The translations under genes and the position numbers were made by a program. A stretch of 10,442 bases of DNA from Thalassospiraceae bacterium (GTDB taxonomy: Bacteria > Pseudomonadota > Alphaproteobacteria > Rhodospirillales > Magnetovibrionaceae): contig DAOWFB010000087.1 in NCBI GenBank assembly GCA_030638205.1, positions 1 through 10,442 of the forward strand. Reading direction: 5' to 3'. Numbering within the stretch: position 1 is the first letter of the stretch; the number at the start of each line of letters is the position of its first letter. Under the pieces are notes generated by a model that worked only from the letters and a program-made list of their open reading frames with translations, did no database searches and was not told the origin of the DNA. Positions 1 to 5,816 of this stretch are shown here, in pieces.

Positions 1-1764
1 AGCGCCTGCCCACAGTTTGTCGGGCGCATGGTGCGTGGCATTACCAACCAACAAAGCCCCAAATGGATGCGTGACCGCCTGTTGGCAATTGGCCTGCGCC
101 CAATATCGGCACTGGTTGATATTACAAATTACGTTACGTTTGACCTTGGCCGTCCGTTGCATGTGTTTGATGCAGACAAGGTCAAAGGCAATATCAACGC
201 CCGTCTAGCAACCAATGGTGAAAAATTTCTCGCACTGGACGGCAAGGAATATGAACTTGATGACGAAATATGCGTTATCGCCGATGATAATGGCGCAGAG
301 GCCCTTGGCGGTGTAATGGGTGGCGAGGCCAGTGGCTGCACCGAAAGCACCACATCGGTATTTATTGAAAGTGCTATTTTTAACCCCATACGCACAGCCG
401 CTACGGGGCGTAAATTAAATATTATTTCCGATGCCAGATTTAGGTTTGAACGCAGTGTTGATCAGGCATTTGCCGCACCGGGAATTGAAATTGCAACTAG
501 GCTGGTTTTGGAAATTTGCGGGGGCGAACCTTCTGAAATTACCACCGCCGGGGCCGAGCCTAAATGGCAACGCGACATAGCGTTTCGTCCTGACCGGGTT
601 AAGGAACTTATCGGGGTTAAGGTCGAGCGCGATGAAATGACGCGCATCCTTAGCGTGCTTGGATTTGGCGTTTCCGGTGATGGCGATGAATGGACGGTTG
701 CCATTCCATCGTGGCGCGCCGATATTATTGCCGAACCTTGCATCGTCGAAGAAATTATTCGTGTTTATGGCTATGACCGAATTCCCGCCGTTTCATTACC
801 GCGTGATGGTGCATTGCCGAAACCTGCACTAACCGTCGAGCAAGCGTTGCGCGCAACCATTCGTCGCACCCTTGCGTCTCGCGGTATGGTCGAGGCCGTA
901 ACTTATTCATTCATGCCATCGGGCGATGCCGATTTATTCGGCGGCGTGGTTGATGGCGTTCGCTTAGTTAATCCCATCTCATCGGATTTAGATGTTATGC
1001 GCCCCAGCATTTTACCAAATTTGTTAGCCGCCATCGGGCGCAACGATGCCCGTGGTTTTGGTGATGGCAAATTGTTTGAAGTCGGCCCCCAGTTCAGTGG
1101 CGATGGCAGCGACGATCAAGAGCTTGCCGCCAGTGGTGTCCGTTCTGGCACTGCCGTACCGCGTAATTGGGCCGAGCCCACACGCAAGGTAGATGCCTTT
1201 GATGCCAAGTCTGATGCCATGGCGGCTATTGCAGCCTTTGGAATTGATGTTGGTAAAGCACAAATAACCAATAGTGCGCCAAGCTGGTATCACCCCGGGC
1301 GCTCTGGTTCCATCCAGCTTGGCCCGCAAAACGTGTTGGCGCATTTTGGCGAAATACATCCGGCAATTTTGAAAAAAATGGACATAAAAGGCCCGATTGC
1401 AGGCTTTGAGGTTTATTTAAGTGCGTTGCCAAAGCCCAAGCATAAGAAAAGCCAGCAACGAACCATGCTCAGGCTGTCTGCCCTGCAACCGGTTGAGCGC
1501 GATTTTGCCTTTGTGGTAGATTCCTCCACCCCGGCCGCCGATGTCAGGCGGGCTGCGGCGGGTGCCGATAAAAAGCTAATATCCAGCGCTCGGGTTTTTG
1601 ATCTTTTTGAAGGCAAATCGGTGGGTGAGGGCAAAAAATCGTTGGCGGTTGAGATAGCACTGCAGCCGGTGGAAAAAACCCTAACCGACGAAGAAATCGA
1701 TGCCATCGGTAAAAAAATTGTGGCTGCTGTGGAAAAAGCCACCGGCGGTGTGTTGCGTAGCTGA
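1..1764 (+). CDS. pheT: Phenylalanyl-tRNA synthetase beta subunit, 5'-truncated by window edge
   Basis: This is the beta chain of the cytoplasmic alpha2-beta2 enzyme that charges tRNA-Phe with phenylalanine. The frame is open from base 1, before the first ATG at 28, and 587 codons are visible. The family is usually about 800 residues, so the N-terminal tRNA-binding (EMAP-like) domain and the start of B3/B4 lie outside. Visible parts, numbered from the first codon here, are: B3/B4 core with LRPISALVDITNYV (32-45) and SDARFRFERSVD (143-154); B5 domain at about 180-262 with PSWRAD and VEEIIRVYGYD; the inactive synthetase-like core; and the C-terminal FDX-ACB anticodon-binding domain (about 493-587, starting LSALQPVERDFAF). 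In the B5 region the usual E-A-D before LVEE reads E-P-C (Cys247). pheS is expected just upstream. Identification is secure; the Cys is the only oddity. Confidence 0.97.
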   Translation, partial: SACPQFVGRMVRGITNQQSPKWMRDRLLAIGLRPISALVDITNYVTFDLGRPLHVFDADKVKGNINARLATNGEKFLALDGKEYELDDEICVIADDNGAEALGGVMGGEASGCTESTTSVFIESAIFNPIRTAATGRKLNIISDARFRFERSVDQAFAAPGIEIATRLVLEICGGEPSEITTAGAEPKWQRDIAFRPDRVKELIGVKVERDEMTRILSVLGFGVSGDGDEWTVAIPSWRADIIAEPCIVEEIIRVYGYDRIPAVSLPRDGALPKPALTVEQALRATIRRTLASRGMVEAVTYSFMPSGDADLFGGVVDGVRLVNPISSDLDVMRPSILPNLLAAIGRNDARGFGDGKLFEVGPQFSGDGSDDQELAASGVRSGTAVPRNWAEPTRKVDAFDAKSDAMAAIAAFGIDVGKAQITNSAPSWYHPGRSGSIQLGPQNVLAHFGEIHPAILKKMDIKGPIAGFEVYLSALPKPKHKKSQQRTMLRLSALQPVERDFAFVVDSSTPAADVRRAAAGADKKLISSARVFDLFEGKSVGEGKKSLAVEIALQPVEKTLTDEEIDAIGKKIVAAVEKATGGVLRS

Positions 1765-1785
1765 TTCACAGCTAATTCACAGCTA
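1764..1785. repeat. 11-bp tandem duplication after pheT stop
   Basis: ATTCACAGCTA occurs twice head to tail (1764-1774 and 1775-1785), starting on the last base of the pheT stop codon. A diverged third start (ATTCTTTGGCTA) follows. It looks like a small slippage duplication; no function can be assigned. Confidence 0.6.
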
Positions 1786-1835
1786 ATTCTTTGGCTAACT
1801 ATTTAAAATTAAACAATTTATTATAATGCAAGCCC

Positions 1836-1851
1836 ATCACATAATCGTGAT
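1836..1851. promoter_or_regulatory. Inverted repeat ATCAC-N6-GTGAT, possible operator
   Basis: Two perfect 5-base arms surround a 6-base AT-rich spacer, about 230 bases before the PAS gene start. The geometry resembles a dimeric regulator site, but the half-sites are the reverse of the CRP arrangement (TGTGA-N6-TCACA), so no regulator is named. It could be chance in an AT-rich spacer. Confidence 0.25.
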
Positions 1852-1894
1852 TTAGAGGTCTTTGCACTTTAGACTTATTTTAGACTTCCTTAAG

Positions 1895-1934
1895 CAAGGC
1901 TATATTAATGTCTTCAAGGCTCTATTAATGTCTT
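1895..1934. repeat. 20-bp tandem repeat, two copies with one mismatch
   Basis: The unit CAAGGCTATATTAATGTCTT (1895-1914) is followed directly by a copy differing by a single A to C change (1915-1934). Both contain TATTAATG. The 20-base period is close to two helical turns, so paired protein sites are possible, but simple duplication is enough to explain it. Confidence 0.7.
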
Positions 1935-1994
1935 CTAACACCTTGAAATAGTGCCTTTGCGTTAATACTTGAATATTGCGCCCATTAAATCAAT

Positions 1995-2021
1995 CTATGG
2001 TTTCTGGGGGGGCGCCAATAA
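1995..2021 (+). promoter_or_regulatory. Candidate sigma-28 (FliA-type) promoter for the PAS/chemoreceptor pair
   Basis: GCCAATAA at 2014-2021 matches 7 of 8 positions of the flagellar sigma-28 -10 element GCCGATAA. At the standard 11-base spacing upstream lies CTATGGTT (1995-2002), which matches only about half of TAAAGTTT. The spacer includes a G7 run. The motility-related gene downstream makes this plausible, but the weak -35 keeps confidence low. Confidence 0.3.
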
Positions 2022-2080
2022 AATATTTAAGTCAATTTGGAAACTAAATTTAACAAGTTTTATTTAGAGGAAAAAATAAA

Positions 2081-2611
2081 ATGCCAAGAGATGTAACCCC
2101 CACAGGGGTGGAGCGCTTTTTCGATGAAAGTGAAATCATCGTAAGCAAAACCGACCCAACCGGACGGCTAACATATGTAAATCCAGTATTCCTCAAGCTT
2201 TATGGCGGAAACGAATCCGAATGCCTCGGCAACCCCCATTCCATGGTGCGCCACCCGGATATGCCCCGTTGTGTATTCAAGCTTTTGTGGGACACTCTTG
2301 GTGCAGGCAAGGAAATTTTTGCATATGTAAAAAATATGTCAAAAAATGGCGACCATTACTGGGTGTTGGCACACGCCACCCCATCTTTTGATGATAGCGG
2401 ACATGTGGTTGGCTTTCATTCAAACCGTCGGGTTCCCAAGCGTTCGGTAATAGATGAAGTCATCCAGCCGCTTTATAAACAGCTGCTCGATATTGAAAAC
2501 AGCCACGCCAACAGCAAAGAAGGCATGAACGAATCATTCAACACGCTCGTGGGCATACTTAAAGACAAAGGGGTCGAATACGATGAATTTATCTTCTCTC
2601 TCCAAGACTAA
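2081..2611 (+). CDS. Standalone Aer-type PAS sensor protein
   Basis: A 176-residue soluble protein made of one PAS domain (about 15-115) and a helical tail (about 120-165). It resembles the N-terminal FAD-binding PAS domain of the E. coli aerotaxis receptor Aer: NPHSMVRHPDMP (51-62) holds the Arg57, His58 and Asp60 equivalents, and VKN-x4-NGDHYWV (83-95) follows. The Trp near position 79 of Aer is replaced here (Ile79-Phe80), so the cofactor is inferred, not proven. There is no signal peptide or membrane segment. The start has a good AGAGGA site. The gene overlaps the chemoreceptor gene by 29 bases in another frame, implying translational coupling and a shared complex. Likely role: sensing redox or oxygen state in the cytoplasm and passing it to the neighbouring receptor, as CetB does with CetA in Campylobacter. 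Family recognition is strong; the exact signal is inference. Confidence 0.88.
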   Translation: MPRDVTPTGVERFFDESEIIVSKTDPTGRLTYVNPVFLKLYGGNESECLGNPHSMVRHPDMPRCVFKLLWDTLGAGKEIFAYVKNMSKNGDHYWVLAHATPSFDDSGHVVGFHSNRRVPKRSVIDEVIQPLYKQLLDIENSHANSKEGMNESFNTLVGILKDKGVEYDEFIFSLQD

Positions 2612-3887
2612 AATTGCCATTGTCGCTTCGGCTATTTTTGCAATCATTGCAGAAATTGGTGCCTTTATGGGCGTGGACGCGGTAATTGAAGAAATCGCCA
2701 TCGGCCTTATTATTCTTGCCGCGGTTGCCAGCTTTATACTTATAAATAAAGCCAACAAAGAACTTCGTCGCACCGTTGAGGCATGCGCCGCCGCCGCCAA
2801 AGGTGATTTTGAGGTTCGCATCCTAAACATCACCGAAGGTGGCGACCTTGGCGAAATGCAAAACGCGGTCAACGCAGTGGTCGATATATCCGATGCCTAT
2901 GTTCGCGAAACAATTGCGTGCCAAGAATATGTTACCGAAAACAAATATTTCCGTAAAATTCTTCCAGCTGGTATGCAAGGAACGTTCCTTAATGCCGCTA
3001 TTATCTTTAACAAGGCGGCTGATGCCATTGCAGCAAAAACAAATAACTTTAATGGTGTTGCCAATAACTTTGAAAAGAACATGAAAACGGTTGTGCAGAG
3101 CGTTTCCTCGGCCGCAACCGAAATGCAATCCACCGCCAAATCTATGGAAAGCACAGCGCAATCTACTCAGCAGCAATCTACAATTGTGGCAGCCGCTGCC
3201 GAAGAAGCATCAACCAACGTGCAAACGGTGGCCAGTGCGGCGGAAGAGCTTTCCAGCTCTATTTCTGAAATCAGCCGCCAAGTTGCGCAGTCTACCCAGA
3301 TTGCGGGTGCTGCGGTGGCCGAGGTTGAAGGCGCCAATGAAAAGGTCAAAGGCCTTGCCAATGCCGCCAATAAAATTGGCGAGGTTGTTGCTCTTATTAC
3401 CGATATTGCCGATCAAACCAACTTACTTGCACTTAACGCTACTATTGAAGCGGCCCGGGCCGGTGATGCCGGCAAAGGTTTTGCGGTTGTTGCCAGTGAA
3501 GTGAAAAACCTTGCAACGCAGACCGCCAAGGCGACGGAAGAAATTTCCGCACAAATTGATGGTATTCAGGGTGCAACCCAAGAAGCGGTTGTTGCAATTG
3601 AATCTATTGGTGGAACCATTAATAAGATGAACGAAATTGCCTCAACCATTGCGGCGGCTGTGGAAGAACAAGGTGCAGCAACCCAGGAAATTGCTCGCAA
3701 CGTTGAACAGGCCGCAAGCGGTACCACCGAAGTAACCAGCAACATCACGCAGGTTACCGAGGCCGCGAGTGAAACCGGCAACGCCGCTTCCGAAGTTCTA
3801 ACAGCCGCTGGTGAGCTTTCACAGCAGGGCGAAATGCTCAGTACCGAAATGGATAAATTTATAGTTGAAATGCGCAAGGTTATTTAG
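2583..3887 (+). CDS. Methyl-accepting chemotaxis protein without a periplasmic sensor (CetA-like)
   Basis: A 434-residue inner-membrane chemoreceptor that should control CheA through CheW. Two hydrophobic helices (about 11-30 and 37-54) are joined by only about six residues, so there is no periplasmic ligand domain. A HAMP region (about 55-105) follows, then a linker with KYFRKILPAGMQGTFLNAA (121-139), frequent in alphaproteobacterial receptors, and the coiled-coil MA signalling domain (about 160-434). Its hairpin tip is at 275-320, containing IADQTNLLALNATIEAARAG and KGFAVVASEVKNLA. EE/EQ pairs in the flanking helices could be methylation sites. No C-terminal NWETF-type CheR tether is present. 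The start lies inside the PAS gene, behind an AAAGGGG site (2567-2573). Input probably comes from the overlapping PAS protein, which replaces the covalently linked PAS of Aer. Confidence 0.92.
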   Translation: MNLSSLSKTKIAIVASAIFAIIAEIGAFMGVDAVIEEIAIGLIILAAVASFILINKANKELRRTVEACAAAAKGDFEVRILNITEGGDLGEMQNAVNAVVDISDAYVRETIACQEYVTENKYFRKILPAGMQGTFLNAAIIFNKAADAIAAKTNNFNGVANNFEKNMKTVVQSVSSAATEMQSTAKSMESTAQSTQQQSTIVAAAAEEASTNVQTVASAAEELSSSISEISRQVAQSTQIAGAAVAEVEGANEKVKGLANAANKIGEVVALITDIADQTNLLALNATIEAARAGDAGKGFAVVASEVKNLATQTAKATEEISAQIDGIQGATQEAVVAIESIGGTINKMNEIASTIAAAVEEQGAATQEIARNVEQAASGTTEVTSNITQVTEAASETGNAASEVLTAAGELSQQGEMLSTEMDKFIVEMRKVI

Positions 3888-3924
3888 CAAAGCTATCTAG
3901 CTGGCACGCATTTAATAAGAAAAC

Positions 3925-3960
3925 AAAAAGGGTCGCAGGAGAAATCTTGTGGCCTTTTTT
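3925..3960. terminator. Bidirectional terminator between chemoreceptor and tRNA-Arg
   Basis: AAAAAGG (3925-3931) pairs with CCTTTTT (about 3953-3959), with a further CGC/GTG pairing inside and a short loop. The T-run follows the stem on the plus strand and the A-run gives an equivalent T-run on the minus strand. It sits 38 bases after the chemoreceptor stop and 28 bases beyond the 3' end of the converging tRNA gene, so it can serve both. Confidence 0.7.
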
Positions 3961-3987
3961 GTTTTTAAAATGTACTTAAATAATTAA

Positions 3988-4064
3988 TGGTGCGCCCGAG
4001 AGGATTCGAACCTCTGACCCCCAGATTAGGAATCTGGTGCTCTATCCTACTGAGCTACGGGCGC
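3988..4064 (-). tRNA. tRNA-Arg (anticodon CCU)
   Basis: The minus strand folds as a complete cloverleaf: acceptor stem GCGCCCG/CGGGCGC with perfect 7-bp pairing, D arm GCTC/GAGC, anticodon stem CCAGA/TCTGG around loop TTCCTAA, a 5-base variable loop, and T arm AGAGG/CCTCT around TTCGAAT. The anticodon at 4028-4030 reads CCT on the gene strand, so it decodes AGG arginine codons. The discriminator is A, and the 3' CCA is encoded (3988-3990). It lies 26 bases downstream of the PagL-like gene on the same strand and may be co-transcribed with it. Confidence 0.97.
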
Positions 4065-4090
4065 ATAAAGCTATTTTCTGATTATCGGCT

Positions 4091-4630
4091 TTAATTGCCA
4101 AACACTTGGGCTAGGGGCATGGAATAATAAATTATTGCTGATTCTGTGCCGGGGTTTGTGTCGCCAAGGCTTGCGTTTGAATAATGTGAAACCGCAATTC
4201 CTATGCGCGAGCGGTCATCCATGCGGTATGCCAATTCAAGCTGTGAGCGAAATTCAACGGCATGATCAAGGTCTAGTTTTTTGTTACCACCGCTGTAAAA
4301 ATGTGGGGCAAAGCTAGGTGTCACAACAATACGCTTGCCAAGATAAATATCCATCAATACGCCTGCGCCGACAAAATAGCTGTCGGTGGTGGTTGCGGCG
4401 GCGGCGATAAATGGTTTAAGCGCGCCCAAGAATTTTTCATCATGACGGTATTCAATGCGAAATTCCGTGCCTTCGTCTTTTTTACGGTTCCAATCGTAGG
4501 CACCACCACCAATGGAAAGGAACGCAGGATCATCGGCCAATGCCGGGGCAGGGGATATGTATGCGGCTGCAAATAGGGCCGTGGCCAAGGCCATATTAAG
4601 GCCAGCTAAAGATTTTTTGGTTACGCGCAT
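4091..4630 (-). CDS. PagL-like lipid A deacylase / acyloxyacyl hydrolase family outer-membrane protein
   Basis: A 179-residue protein with a signal peptide (about 1-32, cleavage after APALA) and a mature part of about 147 residues, the size of an eight-stranded outer-membrane barrel. The PagL signature is present: His149-Tyr-Ser151-Asn, then Glu163 in the run SNASLGDTNPGTE. The Ser-to-Glu spacing of 12 is that of the His-Ser-Glu triad known from Pseudomonas PagL (His126, Ser128, Glu140). PagL enzymes remove the 3-O-linked acyl chain of lipid A in the outer leaflet, changing envelope properties and host recognition. The chain ends in VFGN rather than a terminal Phe. A GAGGGA site lies upstream of the ATG. 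It shares its direction with the iminopeptidase gene 103 bases upstream and the tRNA downstream. Substrate is inferred from the family. Confidence 0.82.
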   Translation of the reverse strand: MRVTKKSLAGLNMALATALFAAAYISPAPALADDPAFLSIGGGAYDWNRKKDEGTEFRIEYRHDEKFLGALKPFIAAAATTTDSYFVGAGVLMDIYLGKRIVVTPSFAPHFYSGGNKKLDLDHAVEFRSQLELAYRMDDRSRIGIAVSHYSNASLGDTNPGTESAIIYYSMPLAQVFGN

Positions 4631-4656
4631 CTATATATAATCCCTCTATAACCTTT

Positions 4657-4668
4657 GGCAATATTGCC
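4657..4668. promoter_or_regulatory. 12-bp perfect palindrome upstream of the PagL-like gene
   Basis: GGCAATATTGCC is a perfect palindrome about 27 bases before the ATG of the PagL-like gene, in the position of a promoter or operator. A regulator site is possible, but no family is recognised and a chance match cannot be excluded. Confidence 0.3.
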
Positions 4669-4701
4669 CCATGCTGAAATCACAGTTTCGGCATTTTAGG
4701 G

Positions 4702-4727
4702 AAAAAAAGCAGAAATTCAAAGGCTTT
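4702..4727 (-). terminator. Weak possible terminator after prolyl iminopeptidase
   Basis: On the minus strand AAAGC (4727-4723) pairs with GCTTT (4710-4706) and runs into seven consecutive T. The stem is only 5 bp, and the element starts 7 bases after the iminopeptidase stop codon. It may end or weaken transcription before the PagL-like gene. Confidence 0.35.
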
Positions 4728-4733
4728 AGCAAA

Positions 4734-5693
4734 TTAACCGCTAGCCGCCTGAAATCGGTCCGCAGCCCTAGTAAGTGCACACCTGATACCCGGTTCCATG
4801 GCCGAATGTCCGGCGTTTGAGATAATTTCCAATACCGCCCCAGGCCATGCTTGGGCCAGCTTTTCAGCCGTAACAATGGGGCATATTACGTCATAGCGGC
4901 CATGAATAATTGTTGCCGGCAGGTGGCTTATTTTATCCATGCCCGCCAATAATTGCCCGGGGGCAAGAAACATTGAATTGGTGAAATAATGGGCCTCGAT
5001 ACGGGCCATGGATACGGCATATGCGTCAAACGCGCCTCCTTCAGGCATCGCCCCCGTGGGCAGCAGGGTTGAACAGCTGTTTTCATAGTGCGCCCAGGTC
5101 CTAGCTGCGGGTATATGAATGGCTGGGTCGGGGTTATTTAACAAAGCACCGTAGGATGAAAGCAGGTTTTTATTATCAACTCCTGTATGGCTTGAAAATT
5201 CACGCCAATTTTCAGGAAAAAACGCATTCATGCCGTGGAGGAACCAGTTAATCTCGTGCGCTTCGCCCAAGAATATTCCCCGTAAAATAAACCCAAGGCA
5301 ACGTTGGTGGTGTGCCTGACCATATGCAATTGCTAAGGTAGAGCCCCATGAACCACCAAACACCAACCACTTATCAATGCCAAGATGAAGCCGAAGCTGT
5401 TCCATATCATTTATTAGGTGCCGGGTGGTGTTGGCAATTATAGAACCAGCGGGAAGTGATTTCCCAGCCCCGCGCTGGTCAAATAAAATTATGTGGTATC
5501 GGGACGGGTCAAAAAAACGCCTCGCCGTGGGTGACGATCCGGCCCCGGGGCCACCGTGTAAAAAAACAACCGGAACTCCATCTGGGTTTCCTGAAAGCTC
5601 GAAATACATTTGCTGGTTATCATTAAGCGCCAGCATGCCCGTTTGATATGGCTCAATATGGGGATAGAGGTCGCGTTCAGGGGTGCTATCCAT
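4734..5693 (-). CDS. pip: Prolyl iminopeptidase (S33 family alpha/beta hydrolase)
   Basis: A 319-residue cytoplasmic aminopeptidase that removes N-terminal proline from peptides. The usual marks are present in order: HGGPG oxyanion loop (46-50), DQRGAGKS (72-79), nucleophile elbow GGSWGS with Ser115, WAHYENSCSTLLP with Glu204, RIEAHYF with Glu233, acid Asp268 in GRYDVICP, and His296 in NAGHSA. The two Glu residues match those known to hold the substrate amino terminus in the Serratia enzyme, which supports true iminopeptidase activity rather than a generic hydrolase. Length is typical (about 310-320) and there is no signal peptide. The ATG at 5693 has only a weak GGAA-type site. The gene is divergent from the thermonuclease-like gene and upstream of the PagL-like gene on the same strand. 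Confidence 0.95.
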   Translation of the reverse strand: MDSTPERDLYPHIEPYQTGMLALNDNQQMYFELSGNPDGVPVVFLHGGPGAGSSPTARRFFDPSRYHIILFDQRGAGKSLPAGSIIANTTRHLINDMEQLRLHLGIDKWLVFGGSWGSTLAIAYGQAHHQRCLGFILRGIFLGEAHEINWFLHGMNAFFPENWREFSSHTGVDNKNLLSSYGALLNNPDPAIHIPAARTWAHYENSCSTLLPTGAMPEGGAFDAYAVSMARIEAHYFTNSMFLAPGQLLAGMDKISHLPATIIHGRYDVICPIVTAEKLAQAWPGAVLEIISNAGHSAMEPGIRCALTRAADRFQAASG

Positions 5694-5756
5694 TAAAATT
5701 GGTTCCAGATGTTTTTTCTAAATTCGTAATGTTAAAAAAATAATAATAGTTCATTA

Positions 5757-5774
5757 TATGCACATATTTGCATA
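5757..5774. promoter_or_regulatory. Inverted repeat TATGCA-N6-TGCATA in a divergent promoter region
   Basis: Perfect 6-base arms flank CATATT in the 123-base gap between the divergent pip and thermonuclease-like genes. Position and symmetry fit an operator able to affect both promoters. No regulator family is recognised, and clear -35/-10 pairs were not found for either gene. Confidence 0.35.
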
Positions 5775-5816
5775 GCCCTCCAATAAGCACGGTTTTTCAA
5801 GAAAGCTAAGGGAAAA

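Larger units (their letters stand above)
1765..2080. other. Gene-free AT-rich region between pheT and the PAS gene
   Basis: No plausible coding frame was found in these 316 bases, and no strong hairpin with a T-run ends pheT. The region holds an 11-bp tandem duplication, a TATAAT (1822-1827) without a convincing -35 box, an inverted repeat ATCAC-N6-GTGAT (1836-1851), a TTTAGACTT pair 11 bases apart (1868-1876, 1879-1887), a 20-bp tandem repeat (1895-1934), a G7 run (2006-2012) and a ribosome binding site for the next gene (AGAGGA, 2066-2071, nine bases before its ATG). It probably carries the promoter of the sensory pair. Confidence 0.6.

Noticed and set aside
1895..1934. CRISPR array
   Set aside because: There are only two directly abutting 20-bp copies with no spacers and no cas genes.
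2583..2611. Programmed +1 frameshift joining the PAS and chemoreceptor genes into one Aer-like protein
   Set aside because: The receptor has its own start codon and a good AAAGGGG site, and no convincing slippery sequence with a stimulating structure is visible. Translational coupling explains the overlap.
3091..3504. Long alternative frames inside the chemoreceptor gene and similar shadow frames in pheT and pip
   Set aside because: They overlap a well-recognised gene completely, show no family motif and have skewed low-complexity composition.
3988..4064. Integrated mobile element at tRNA-Arg
   Set aside because: No integrase, no repeated tRNA 3' end elsewhere in the window and no change in gene character on either side.
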